From positions 436,484,958 through 436,548,957 of the forward strand of contig CM068372.1 in assembly GCA_034769895.1 (NCBI GenBank): a stretch of 64,000 nucleotides of DNA, read 5' to 3'. Origin of the DNA: Magicicada septendecula (Eukaryota; Arthropoda; Insecta; Hemiptera; Cicadidae). The first letter of the stretch is position 1; each line of letters starts with the position of its first letter. Both the position numbers and the translations under genes were made by a program. Under the pieces are notes generated by a model. That model was not told the origin of the DNA. It saw only the letters and a list, made by a program, of their open reading frames with translations, and made no database searches. Below are positions 10,717 to 24,550 of the stretch, piece after piece.

Positions 10717-13700
10717 TTGTATTATGTTTACATTTTCTGTCAAGATATCGTATATACGGATGTCATACGTTACGTGGATTCTTTAAAAAATATATTCCAA
10801 GTCCGCGTGTCACTGGTCAGTTCAAAGAAGGAAATTAATAAATTCCAACTTTTCGCTGCTCAAAACATAAGGAATTTGTATTATGTTTTTATATTTTCTG
10901 TCAACATATCGTATATACGGATGTCATACGTTACGTGCATTCATTAAAAAATATATTCCAAGTCCGCGTGTCACTGGTCAGTTCAAAGAAGGAAATTAAT
11001 AAATTCCAACTCTTCACTACTCAAGACATAAGGAATTTGTATTATGTTTATATTTTCTGTCAAGATATCGTATATACGGATGTCATACGTTACGTGCATT
11101 CTTTAAAAAATATATTCAAAGTCCGCGTGTCACTGGTCAGTTCAAAGAAGGAAATTAATTTATTCCAAATTTCGCTGCTCAAGACATAAGGAATTTGTAT
11201 TATGTTTATATTTTCTGTAAAGATATCGTATATACGAATGTCATACGTTACGTGCATTCATTAAAAAATATATTCCAAGTCCGCGTGTCACTGGTCAGTT
11301 CAAAGAAGGAAATTAATCAATTCCAACTTTTCGCTGCTCAAGACATAAGGAATTTGTATTATGTTTATATTTTCTGTCAAGATATCGTATATACGGATGT
11401 CATACGTTACGTGCATTCTTTAAAAAATATATTCCAAGTCCACGTGTCACTGGTCAGTTCAAAGAAAGAAATTAAAAAATTCCAAAATTTCGCTGCTCAA
11501 GAAATAAGGAATTTGTATTATGTTTATATTTTCTGTCACGATATCGTATATAGGGATGTCATACGTTACGTGCATTCTTTAAAAAATATATTCCAAGTCC
11601 GCGTGTCACTGGTAAGTTCAAAGAAAGAAATTAATAAATTCCAACTTTTCGCTGCTCAAGACATAAGGAATTTGTATTATGTTTCTATTTTCTGTCAAGA
11701 TATCGTATATACGGATGTCATACGTTACGTGCATTCATTAAAAAATATATTCCAAATCCGCGTGTCACTGGTAAGGTCAAAGAAGAAAATTAATAAATTC
11801 CAAATTTTCGCTGCTCAAGACATAAGGAATTTGTATTAAGTTTATATTTTCTGTCAAGATATCGTATATACGGATGTCATACGTTACGTGCATTCTTTAA
11901 AAAATATATTCCAAGTCCGCGTGTCACTGGTCAGTTCAAAGAAGGAAATTAGTAAATTCCAAATTTCGCTGCTCAAGACATAAGGAATTTGTATTATGTT
12001 TATATTTTCAGTCAAGATATCGTATATACGAATGTCATACGTTACGTGGATTCATTAAAAAATATATTCCAAGTCCGCGTGTCACTGGTCAGTTCAAAGA
12101 AGGAAATGAACAAATTCCAACTTTTCGCTGCTCAAGACATAAGGAATTTGTATTAAGTTTATATTTTCTGTCAAGATATCGTATATACGAATGTCATACG
12201 TTACGTGCATTCATTAAAAAATATATTCCAAGTCCGCGTGTCACTGGTCAGTTCAAAGAAGGAAATTAATCAATTCCAACTTTTCGCTGCTCAAGACATA
12301 AGGAATTTGTATTATGTTTATATTTTCTGTCAAGATATCGTATATACGGATGTCATACGTTACGTGCATTCTTTAAAAAATATATTACAAGTCCACGTGT
12401 CACTGGTCAGTTCAAAGAAAGAAATTAAAAAATTCCAACATTTCGCTGCTCAAGACATAAGGAATTTGTATTATGTTTATATTTTCTGTCAAGATATCGT
12501 ATATACGAATGTCATACGTTACGTGCATTCTTTAAAAAATATATTCCAAGTCTGCGTGTCACTGGTCAGTTCAAAGAAGGAAATTAAAAAATTCCAACAT
12601 TTCGCTGCTCAAGACATTAGGAATTTGTATTAAGTTTATATTTTCTGTCAAGATATCGTATATACGGAAGTCATACGTTACGTGCATTCTTTAAAAAATA
12701 TATTCCACGTCCGCGTGTCACTGGTCAGTTCAAAGAAGGAAATTAATAAATTCCAACATTTCGCTGCTCAAGACATAAAGAATTTGTATTATGTTTATAT
12801 TTTCTGTCAAGATATCGTATATACGGATGTCATACGTTACGTGCATTCTTTAAAAAATATATTCCAAGTCCGCGTGTCACTGGTCAGTTCAAAGAAGGAA
12901 ATTAATATATTCCAACTTTTCGCTGCTCAAGACATAAGGAATTTGTATTATGTTTATATTTTCTGTCAACATATCGTATATACGGATGTCATACGTTACG
13001 TGCATTCATTAAAAAATATATTCCAAGTCCGCGTGTGACTGGTCAGTTCAAAGAAGGAAATTAATAAATTCCAACCCTTCGCTGCTCAAGACATAAGGAA
13101 TTTGTATTATGTTTATATTTTCTGTCAAGATATCGTATATACGGATGTCATACGTTACGTGCATTCTTTAAAAAATATATTCCAAGTCCGCGTGGCACTG
13201 GTCAGTTCAAAGAAGGAAATTAATAAATTCCAAATTTTCGCTGCTCAAGACATAAGGAATTTGTATTATGTTTATGTTTTCTGTCAAGATATCGTATATA
13301 CGAATGTCATACGTTACGTGCAATCATTAAAAAATATATTCCAAGTCCGCGTGTCACTGGTCAGTTCAAAGAAGGAAATTAAGAAATTCCAACTTTTCGC
13401 TGCTCAAGACATAAGGAATTTGTATTATGTTTATATTTTCTGTCAAGATATCGTATATACGGATGTCATACGTTACGTGCATTCTTTAAAAAATATATTC
13501 CAAGTCCGCGTGTCACTGGTCAGTTCAAAGAAGGAAATTATTTTATTCCAAATTTCGCTGCTCAAGACATAAGGTATTTGTATTATGTTTATATTTTCTG
13601 TCAAGATATCGTATATACGAATGTCATACGTTACGTGCATTCATTAAAAAATATATTCCAAGTCCGCGTGTCGCTGGTCAGTTCAAAGAAGGAAATTAAT

Positions 13701-15645
13701 AAATTAGAACTTTTCGCTGCTCAAGACATACGGAATTTGTATTAAGTTTATATTTTCTGTCAAGATATCGTATATACGGATGTCATACGTTACGTGCATT
13801 CTTTAAAAAATATATTGCAAGTCCGCGTGTCACTGGTCAGTTCAAAGAAAGAAATTAATAAATTCCAAATTTTCGCTGGTCAAGACATAAGGAATTTGTA
13901 TTATGTTTATATTTTCTGTCAAGATATCGTATATACGAATGTCATACGTTACGTGCATTCTTTAAAAAATATATTCCAAGTCCGCGTGTCACTGGTCAGT
14001 TCAAAGAAGGAAATTAATAAATTCCAACTTTTCACTGCTCAAGACATAAGGAATTTGTATTATGTTTATATTTTCTGTCAAGATATCGTATATACGAATG
14101 TCATACGTTACGTGCATTCTTTAAAAAATATATTCCAAGTCCGCGTGTCACTGGTCAGTTCAAAGAAGGAAATTAATAAATTCCAAATTTCGCTGCTCAA
14201 GACATAAGGAATTTGTATTATGTTTATATTTTCTGTCAAGATATCGTATATACGAATGTCATACGTTACGTGCATTCATTAAAAAATATATTCAAAGTCC
14301 GCGTGTCACTGGTCAGTTCAAAGAAGGAAATTAATAAATTCCAACATTTCGCTGCTCAAGACAAAAGGAATTTGTATTATGTTTATATTTTCTGTCAAGG
14401 TATCGTATATACGAATGTCATACGTTACGTGCATTCATTAAAAAATATATTCCAAGTCCGCGTGTCACTGGTCAGTTCAAAGAAGGAAATTAATAAATTC
14501 CAAATTTTCGCTGCTCAAGACATAAGGAATTTGTATTATGTTTATTTTTTCTGTCAAGATATCGTATATACGAATGTCATACGTTACGTGCATTCTTTAA
14601 AAAATATATTCCAAGTGCGCGTGTCACTGGTCAGTTCAAAGAAGGAAATTAATAAATTCCAACTTTTCGCTGCTCAAGACATAAAGAATTTGTATTATGT
14701 TTATATTTTCTGTCAAGATATCGTATATACGGATGTCATACGTTACGTGCATTCTTTAAAAAATATATTCCAAGTCCGCGTGTCACTGGTCAGTTCAAAG
14801 AAGGAAATTAATAAATTCCAACTTTTCGCTGCTCAAGACATAAGGAATTTGTATTATGTTTATATTTTCTGTCAACATATCGTATATACGGATGTCATAC
14901 GTTACGTGCATTCATTAAAAAATATATTCCAAGTCCGCGTGTGACTGGTCAGTTCAAAGAAGGAAATTAATAAATTCCAACTCTTCGCTGCTCAAGACAT
15001 AAGGAATTTGTATTATGTTTATATTTTCTGTCAAGATATCGTATATACGGATGTCATACGTTACGTGCATTCTTTAAAAAATATATTCCAAGTCCGCGTG
15101 GCACTGGTCAGTTCAAAGAAGGAAATTAATAAATTCCAAATTTTCGCTGCTCAAGACATAAGGAATTTGTATTATGTTTATGTTTTCTGTCAAGATATCG
15201 TATATACGAATGTCATACGTTACGTGCAATCATTAAAAAATATATTCCAAGTCCGCGTGTCACTGGTCAGTTCAAAGAAGGAAATTAAGAAATTCCAACT
15301 TTTCGCTGCTCAAGACATAAGGAATTTGTATTATGTTTATATTTTCTGTCAAGATATCGTATATACGGATGTCATACGTTACGTGCATTCTTTAAAAAAT
15401 ATATTCCAAGTCCACGTGTCACTTATCAGTTCAAAGAAAGAAATTAATAAATTCCAAATTTTCGCTGGTCAAGACATAAGGAATTTGTATTATGTTTATA
15501 TTTTTTTTTGTCAAGATATCGTATATACGAATGTCATACGTTACGTGCATTCTTTAAAAAATATATTCCAAGTCTGCGTGTCACTGGTCAGTTCAAAGAA
15601 GGAAATTAAAAAATTCCAACTTTTCGCTGCTCAGACATAAAGAAG
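10717..15645 (+). repeat. Unit U3: 31-monomer unit, template of the long-unit family (4929 bp)
   Basis: Monomer order: marker pair, TTCAAAG/AATTTATTCC type, CTGTAAAGATATC type, two types before and after the ACGATATCGT dyad monomer, GTAAGGTC type, a run with TATTAAG, the GGAAGTC type, the AATATATTCC type, the GTGTGACTGG type, then the block shared with U2 from GAAATTATTTTATTCC through GACAAAAGG (14,361) to the 162-bp monomer near 15,499. The length is exactly 31 x 159 with indels cancelling. U4, U7, U10 and U11 are explained as this order plus 5, plus 3, plus 3 and minus 8 monomers. Private change: GTTTCTATTT near 11,684. Confidence 0.87.
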
Positions 15646-15856
15646 TTGTATTATGTTTACATTTTCTGTCAAGATATCGTATATACGGATGTCATACGTT
15701 ACGTGGATTCTTTAAAAAATATATTCCAAGTCCGCGTGTCACTGGTCAGTTCAAAGAAGGAAATTAATAAATTCCAACTTTTCGCTGCTCAAAACATAAG
15801 GAATTTGTATTATGTTTTTATATTTTCTGTCAACATATCGTATATACGGATGTCAT

Positions 15857-17440
15857 ACGTTACGTGCATTCATTAAAAAATATATTCCAAGTCCGCGTGT
15901 CACTGGTCAGTTCAAAGAAGGAAATTAATAAATTCCAACTCTTCACTACTCAAGACATAAGGAATTTGTATTATGTTTATATTTTCTGTCAAGATATCGT
16001 ATATACGGATGTCATACGTTACGTGCATTCTTTAAAAAATATATTCAAAGTCCGCGTGTCACTGGTCAGTTCAAAGAAGGAAATTAATTTATTCCAAATT
16101 TCGCTGCTCAAGACATAAGGAATTTGTATTATGTTTATATTTTCTGTAAAGATATCGTATATACGAATGTCATACGTTACGTGCATTCATTAAAAAATAT
16201 ATTCCAAGTCCGCGTGTCACTGGTCAGTTCAAAGAAGGAAATTAATCAATTCCAACTTTTTGCTGCTCAAGACATAAGGAATTTGTATTATGTTTATATT
16301 TTCTGTCAAGATATCGTATATACGGATGTCATACGTTACGTGCATTCTTTAAAAAATATATTCCAAGTCCACGTGTCACTGGTCAGTTCAAAGAAAGAAA
16401 TTAAAAAATTCCAACATTTCGCTGCTCAAGAAATAAGGAATTTGTATTATGTTTATATTTTCTGTCACGATATCGTATATAGGGATGTCATACGTTACGT
16501 GCATTCTTTAAAAAATATATTCCAAGTCCGCGTGTCACTGGTAAGTTCAAAGAAAGAAATTAATAAATTCCAACTTTTCGCTGCTCAAGACATAAGGAAT
16601 TTGTATTATGTTTATATTTTCTGTCAAGATATCGTATATACGGATGTCATACGTTACGTGCATTCATTAAAAAATATATTCCAAGTCCGCGTGTCACTGG
16701 TCAGTTCAAAGAAGGAAATTAATAAATTCCAACTCTTCACTACTCAAGACATAAGGAATTTGTATTATGTTTATATTTTCTGTCAAGATATCGTATATAC
16801 GGATGTCATACGTTACGTGCATTCTTTAAAAAATATATTCAAAGTCCGCGTGTCACTGGTCAGTTCAAAGAAGGAAATTAATTTATTCCAAATTTCGCTG
16901 CTCAAGACATAAGGAATTTGTATTATGTTTATATTTTCTGTAAAGATATCGTATATACGAATGTCATACGTTACGTGCATTCATTAAAAAATATATTCCA
17001 AGTCCGCGTGTCACTGGTCAGTTCAAAGAAGGAAATTAATCAATTCCAACTTTTCGCTGCTCAAGACATAAGGAATTTGTATTATGTTTATATTTTCTGT
17101 CAAGATATCGTATATACGGATGTCATACGTTACGTGCATTCTTTAAAAAATATATTCCAAGTCTACGTGTCACTGGTCAGTTCAAAGAAAGAAATTAAAA
17201 AATTCCAAAATTTCGCTGCTCAAGAAATAAGGAATTTGTATTATGTTTATATTTTCTGTCACGATATCGTATATAGGGATGTCATACGTTACGTGCATTC
17301 TTTAAAAAATATATTCCAAGTCCGCGTGTCACTGGTAAGTTCAAAGAAAGAAATTAATAAATTCCAACTTTTCGCTGCTCAAGACATAAGGAATTTGTAT
17401 TATGTTTATATTTTCTGTCAAGATATCGTATATACGGATG
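15857..17440 (+). repeat. Five-monomer tandem duplication inside U4 (794-bp offset)
   Basis: The CTTCACTACTC, AATTTATTCC, CTGTAAAG, HV-type (GTCCACGTG/GTCTACGTG) and ACGATATCGT monomers occur twice in a row, the two CTGTAAAG monomers starting at 16,124 and 16,918. The junction is a hybrid monomer at about 16,629-16,684. U3 lacks the extra five, so this happened after U3 and U4 separated. Confidence 0.85.
16629..16684 (+). repeat. Hybrid-monomer crossover interval in U4
   Basis: Left of this interval the monomer has the CAAGAT form of the GTAAGGTC type; right of it CCAAGTCC and CTCTTCACTACTC follow, which belong to the monomer after the 161-bp marker. The two parents are identical across the interval, as expected for in-register unequal crossing over. 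Confidence 0.75.
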
Positions 17441-20400
17441 TCATACGTTACGTGCATTCATTAAAAAATATATTCCAAATCCGCGTGTCACTGGTAAGGT
17501 CAAAGAAGAAAATTAATAAATTCCAAATTTTCGCTGCTCAAGACATAAGGAATTTGTATTAAGTTTATATTTTCTGTCAAGATATCGTATATACGGATGT
17601 CATACGTTACGTGCATTCTTTAAAAAATATATTCCAAGTCCGCGTGTCACTGGTCAGTTCAAAGAAGGAAATTAGTAAATTCCAAATTTCGCTGCTCAAG
17701 ACATAAGGAATTTGTATTATGTTTATATTTTCAGTCAAGATATCGTATATACGAATGTCATACGTTACGTGGATTCATTAAAAAATATATTCCAAGTCCG
17801 CGTGTCACTGGTCAGTTCAAAGAAGGAAATGAACAAATTCCAACTTTTCGCTGCTCAAGACATAAGGAATTTGTATTAAGTTTATATTTTCTGTCAAGAT
17901 ATCGTATATACGAATGTCATACGTTACGTGCATTCATTAAAAAATATATTCCAAGTCCGCGTGTCACTGGTCAGTTCAAAGAAGGAAATTAATCAATTCC
18001 AACTTTTCGCTGCTCAAGACATAAGGAATTTGTATTATGTTTATATTTTCTGTCAAGATATCGTATATACGGATGTCATACGTTACGTGCATTCTTTAAA
18101 AAATATATTACAAGTCCACGTGTCACTGGTCAGTTCAAAGAAAGAAATTAAAAAATTCCAACATTTCGCTGCTCAAGACATAAGGAATTTGTATTATGTT
18201 TATATTTTCTGTCAAGATATCGTATATACGAATGTCATACGTTACGTGCATTCTTTAAAAAATATATTCCAAGTCTGCGTGTCACTGGTCAGTTCAAAGA
18301 AGGAAATTAAAAAATTCCAACATTTCGCTGCTCAAGACATTAGGAATTTGTATTAAGTTTATATTTTCTGTCAAGATATCGTATATACGGAAGTCATACG
18401 TTACGTGCATTCTTTAAAAAATATATTCCAAGTCCGCGTGTCACTGGTCAGTTCAAAGAAGGAAATTAATAAATTCCAACATTTCGCTGCTCAAGACATA
18501 AAGAATTTGTATTATGTTTATATTTTCTGTCAAGATATCGTATATACGGATGTCATACGTTACGTGCATTCTTTAAAAAATATATTCCAAGTCCGCGTGT
18601 CACTGGTCAGTTCAAAGAAGGAAATTAATATATTCCAACTTTTCGCTGCTCAAGACATAAGGAATTTGTATTATGTTTATATTTTCTGTCAACATATCGT
18701 ATATACGGATGTCATACGTTACGTGCATTCATTAAAAAATATATTCCAAGTCCGCGTGTGACTGGTCAGTTCAAAGAAGGAAATTAATAAATTCCAACTC
18801 TTCGCTGCTCAAGACATAAGGAATTTGTATTATGTTTATATTTTCTGTCAAGATATCGTATATACGGATGTCATACGTTACGTGCATTCTTTAAAAAATA
18901 TATTCCAAGTCCGCGTGGCACTGGTCAGTTCAAAGAAGGAAATTAATAAATTCCAAATTTTCGCTGCTCAAGACATAAGGAATTTGTATTATGTTTATGT
19001 TTTCTGTCAAGATATCGTATATACGAATGTCATACGTTACGTGCAATCATTAAAAAATATATTCCAAGTCCGCGTGTCACTGGTCAGTTCAAAGAAGGAA
19101 ATTAAGAAATTCCAACTTTTCGCTGCTCAAGACATAAGGAATTTGTATTATGTTTATATTTTCTGTCAAGATATCGTATATACGGATGTCATACGTTACG
19201 TGCATTCTTTAAAAAATATATTCCAAGTCCGCGTGTCTCTGGTCAGTTCAAAGAAGGAAATTATTTTATTCCAAATTTCGCTGCTCAAGACATAAGGTAT
19301 TTGTATTATGTTTATATTTTCTGTCAAGATATCGTATATACGAATGTCATACGTTACGTGCATTCATTAAAAAATATATTCCAAGTCCGCGTGTCGCTGG
19401 TCAGTTCAAAGAAGGAAATTAATAAATTCGAACTTTTCGCTGCTCAAGACATACGGAATTTGTATTAAGTTTATATTTTCTGTCAAGATATCGTATATAC
19501 GGATGTCATACGTTACGTGCATTCTTTAAAAAATATATTGCAAGTCCGCGTGTCACTGGTCAGTTCAAAGAAAGAAATTAATAAATTCCAACTTTTCGCT
19601 GGTCAAGACATAAGGAATTTGTATTATGTTTATATTTTCTGTCAAGATATCGTATATACGAATGTCATACGTTACGTGCATTCTTTAAAAAATATATTCC
19701 AAGTCCGCGTGTCACTGGTCAGTTCAAAGAAGGAAATTAATAAATTCCAACTTTTCACTGCTCAAGACATAAGGAATTTGTATTATGTTTATATTTTCTG
19801 TCAAGATATCGTATATACGAATGTCATACGTTACGTGCATTCTTTAAAAAATATATTCCAAGTCCGCGTGTCACTGGTCAGTTCAAAGAAGGAAATTAAT
19901 AAATTCCAAATTTCGCTGCTCAAGACATAAGGAATTTGTATTATGTTTATATTTTCTGTCAAGATATCGTATATACGAATGTCATACGTTACGTGCATTC
20001 ATTAAAAAATATATTCAAAGTCCGCGTGTCACTGGTCAGTTCAAAGAAGGAAATTAATAAATTCCAACATTTCGCTGCTCAAGACAAAAGGAATTTGTAT
20101 TATGTTTATATTTTCTGTCAAGGTATCGTATATACGAATGTCATACGTTACGTGCATTCATTAAAAAATATATTCCAAGTCCGCGTGTCACTGGTCAGTT
20201 CAAAGAAGGAAATTAATAAATTCCAAATTTTCGCTGCTCAAGACATAAGGAATTTGTATTATGTTTATTTTTTCTGTCAAGATATCGTATATACGAATGT
20301 CATACGTTACGTGCATTCTTTAAAAAATATATTCCAAGTGCGCGTGTCACTGGTCAGTTCAAAGAAGGAAATTAATAAATTCCAACTTTTCGCTGCTCAA

Positions 20401-21368
20401 GACATAAAGAATTTGTATTATGTTTATATTTTCTGTCAAGATATCGTATATACGGATGTCATACGTTACGTGCATTCTTTAAAAAATATATTCCAAGTCC
20501 GCGTGTCACTGGTCAGTTCAAAGAAGGAAATTAATAAATTCCAACTTTTCGCTGCTCAAGACATAAGGAATTTGTATTATGTTTATATTTTCTGTCAACA
20601 TATCGTATATACGGATGTCATACGTTACGTGCATTCATTAAAAAATATATTCCAAGTCCGCGTGTGACTGGTCAGTTCAAAGAAGGAAATTAATAAATTC
20701 CAACTCTTCGCTGCTCAAGACATAAGGAATTTGTATTATGTTTATATTTTCTGTCAAGATATCGTATATACGGATGTCATACGTTACGTGCATTCTTTAA
20801 AAAATATATTCCAAGTCCGCGTGGCACTGGTCAGTTCAAAGAAGGAAATTAATAAATTCCAAATTTTCGCTGCTCAAGACATAAGGAATTTGTATTATGT
20901 TTATGTTTTCTGTCAAGATATCGTATATACGAATGTCATACGTTACGTGCAATCATTAAAAAATATATTCCAAGTCCGCGTGTCACTGGTCAGTTCAAAG
21001 AAGGAAATTAAGAAATTCCAACTTTTCGCTGCTCAAGACATAAGGAATTTGTATTATGTTTATATTTTCTGTCAAGATATCGTATATACGGATGTCATAC
21101 GTTACGTGCATTCTTTAAAAAATATATTCCAAGTCCACGTGTCACTTATCAGTTCAAAGAAAGAAATTAATAAATTCCAAATTTTCGCTGGTCAAGACAT
21201 AAGGAATTTGTATTATGTTTATATTTTTTTTTGTCAAGATATCGTATATACGAATGTCATACGTTACGTGCATTCTTTAAAAAATATATTCCAAGTCTGC
21301 GTGTCACTGGTCAGTTCAAAGAAGGAAATTAAAAAATTCCAACTTTTCGCTGCTCAGACATAAAGAAG

Positions 21369-24300
21369 TTGTATTATGTTTACATTTTCTGTCAAGATAT
21401 CGTATATACGGATGTCATACGTTACGTGGATTCTTTAAAAAATATATTCCAAGTCCGCGTGTCACTGGTCAGTTCAAAGAAGGAAATTAATAAATTCCAA
21501 CTTTTCGCTGCTCAAAACATAAGGAATTTGTATTATGTTTTTATATTTTCTGTCAACATATCGTATATACGGATGTCATACGTTACGTGCATTCATTAAA
21601 AAATATATTCCAAGTCCGCGTGTCACTGGTCAGTTCAAAGAAGGAAATTAATAAATTCCAACTCTTCACTACTCAAGACATAAGGAATTTGTATTATGTT
21701 TATATTTTCTGTCAAGATATCGTATATACGGATGTCATACGTTACGTGCATTCTTTAAAAAATATATTCAAAGTCCGCGTGTCACAGGTCAGTTCAAAGA
21801 AGGAAATTAATTTATTCCAAATTTCGCTGCTCAAGACATAAGGAATTTGTATTATGTTTATATTTTCTGTAAAGATATCGTATATACGAATGTCATACGT
21901 TACGTGCATTCATTAAAAAATATATTCCAAGTCCGCGTGTCACTGGTCAGTTCAAAGAAGGAAATTAATCAATTCCAACTTTTCGCTGCTCAAGACATAA
22001 GGAATTTGTATTATGTTTATATTTTCTGTCAAGATATCGTATATACGGATGTCATACGTTACGTGCATTCTTTAAAAAATATATTCCAAGTCCACGTGTC
22101 ACTGGTCAGTTCAAAGAAAGAAATTAAAAAATTCCAACATTTCGCTGCTCAAGAAATAAGGAATTTGTATTATGTTTATATTTTCTGTCACGATATCGTA
22201 TATAGGGATGTCATACGTTACGTGCATTCTTTAAAAAATATATTCCAAGTCCGCGTGTCACTGGTAAGTTCAAAGAAAGAAATTAATAAATTCCAACTTT
22301 TCGCTGCTCAAGACATAAGGAATTTGTATTATGTTTATATTTTCTGTCAAGATATCGTATATACGGATGTCATACGTTACGTGCATTCATTAAAAAATAT
22401 ATTCCAAATCCGCGTGTCACTGGTAAGGTCAAAGAAGAAAATTAATAAATTCCAAATTTTCGCTGCTCAAGACATAAGGAATTTGTATTAAGTTTATATT
22501 TTCTGTCAAGATATCGTATATACGGATGTCATACGTTACGTGCATTCTTTAAAAAATATATTCCAAGTCCGCGTGTCACTGGTCAGTTCAAAGAAGGAAA
22601 TTAGTAAATTCCAAATTTCGCTGCTCAAGACATAAGGAATTTGTATTATGTTTATATTTTCTGTCAAGATATCGTATATACGAATGTCATACGTTACGTG
22701 GATTCATTAAAAAATATATTCCAAGTCCGCGTGTCACTGGTCAGTTCAAAGAAGGAAATGAACAAATTCCAACTTTTCGCTGCTCAAGACATAAGGAATT
22801 TGTATTAAGTTTATATTTTCTGTCAAGATATCGTATATACGAATGTCATACGTTACGTGCATTCATTAAAAAATATATTCCAAGTCCGCGTGTCACTGGT
22901 CAGTTCAAAGAAGGAAATTAATCAATTCCAACTTTTCGCTGCTCAAGACATAAGGAATTTGTATTATGTTTATATTTTCTGTCAAGATATCGTATATACG
23001 GATGTCATACGTTACGTGCATTCTTTAAAAAATATATTACAAGTCCACGTGTCACTGGTCAGTTCAAAGAAAGAAATTAAAAAATTCCAACATTTCGCTG
23101 CTCAAGACATAAGGAATTTGTATTATGTTTATATTTTCTGTCAAGATATCGTATATACGAATGTCATACGTTACGTGCATTCTTTAAAAAATATATTCCA
23201 AGTCTGCGTGTCACTGGTCAGTTCAAAGAAGGAAATTAAAAAATTCCAACATTTCGCTGCTCAAGACATTAGGAATTTGTATTAAGTTTATATTTTCTGT
23301 CAAGATATCGTATATACGGAAGTCATACGTTACGTGCATTCTTTAAAAAATATATTCCAAGTCCGCGTGTCACTGGTCAGTTCAAAGAAGGAAATTAATA
23401 AATTCCAACATTTCGCTGCTCAAGACATAAAGAATTTGTATTATGTTTATATTTTCTGTCAAGATATCGTATATACGGATGTCATACGTTACGTGCATTC
23501 TTTAAAAAATATATTCCAAGTCCGCGTGTCACTGGTCAGTTCAAAGAAGGAAATTAATATATTCCAACTTTTCGCTGCTCAAGACATAAGGAATTTGTAT
23601 TATGTTTATATTTTCTGTCAACATATCGTATATACGGATGTCATACGTTACGTGCATTCATTAAAAAATATATTCCAAGTCCGCGTGTGACTGGTCAGTT
23701 CAAAGAAGGAAATTAATAAATTCCAACTCTTCGCTGCTCAAGACATAAGGAATTTGTATTATGTTTATATTTTCTGTCAAGATATCGTATATACGGATGT
23801 CATACGTTACGTGCATTCTTTAAAAAATATATTCCAAGTCCGCGTGGCACTGGTCAGTTCAAAGAAGGAAATTAATAAATTCCAAATTATCGCTGCTCAA
23901 GACATAAGGAATTTGTATTATGTTTATGTTTTCTGTCAAGATATCGTATATACGAATGTCATACGTTACGTGCAATCATTAAAAAATATATTCCAAGTCC
24001 GCGTGTCACTGGTCAGTTCAAAGAAGGAAATTAAGAAATTCCAACTTTTCGCTGCTCAAGACATAAGGAATATGTATTATGTTTATATTTTCTGTCAAGA
24101 TATCGTATATACGGATGTCATACGTTACGTGCATTCTTTAAAAAATATATTCCAAGTCCACGTGTCACTTATCAGTTCAAAGAAAGAAATTAATAAATTC
24201 CAAATTTTCGCTGGTCAAGACATAAGGAATTTGTATTATGTTTATATTTTTTTTTGTCAAGATATCGTATATACGAATGTCATACGTTACGTGCATTCTT

Positions 24301-24550
24301 TAAAAAATATATTCCAAGTCTGCGTGTCACTGGTCAGTTCAAAGAAGGAAATTAAAAAATTCCAACTTTTCGCTGCTCAAGACATTAGGAATTTGTATTA
24401 AGTTTATATTTTCTGTCAAGATATCGTATATACGGATGTCATACGTTACGTGCATTCTTTAAAAAATATATTCCAAGTCCGCGTGTCACTGGTCAGTTCA
24501 AAGAAGGAAATTAATAAATTCCAACTTTTCGCTGCTCAGACATAAAGAAG
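21369..24550 (+). repeat. Unit U5: 20-monomer unit (3182 bp)
   Basis: The same 20-mer occurs three times with identical length: U5, U8 and U12. Shared signature changes are AAATTATCGC and GAATATGTATT near 23.88-24.07 kb. It contains the CTGTAAAG monomer, the ACGATATCGT dyad monomer, GTAAGGTC, AATTAGTAAATTCC, ATGAACAAATTCC, GGAAGTC, AATATATTCC and GTGTGACTGG types, and the 162-bp monomer near 24,245. U5 and U8 share CACAGGTC, which U12 lacks. Confidence 0.88.

Larger units (their letters stand above)
15646..21368 (+). repeat. Unit U4: 36-monomer unit (5723 bp)
   Basis: U4 is U3 with five extra monomers from a local tandem duplication at 15.86-17.44 kb. From about 16.75 kb it also matches U7 at an offset of 11,609 bp, including the rare GTCTACGTG near 17,163 and the TCTCTGG change near 19,236. 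The 161-bp marker lies near 15,812, GACAAAAGG at 20,084 and the 162-bp monomer near 21,222. Confidence 0.87.
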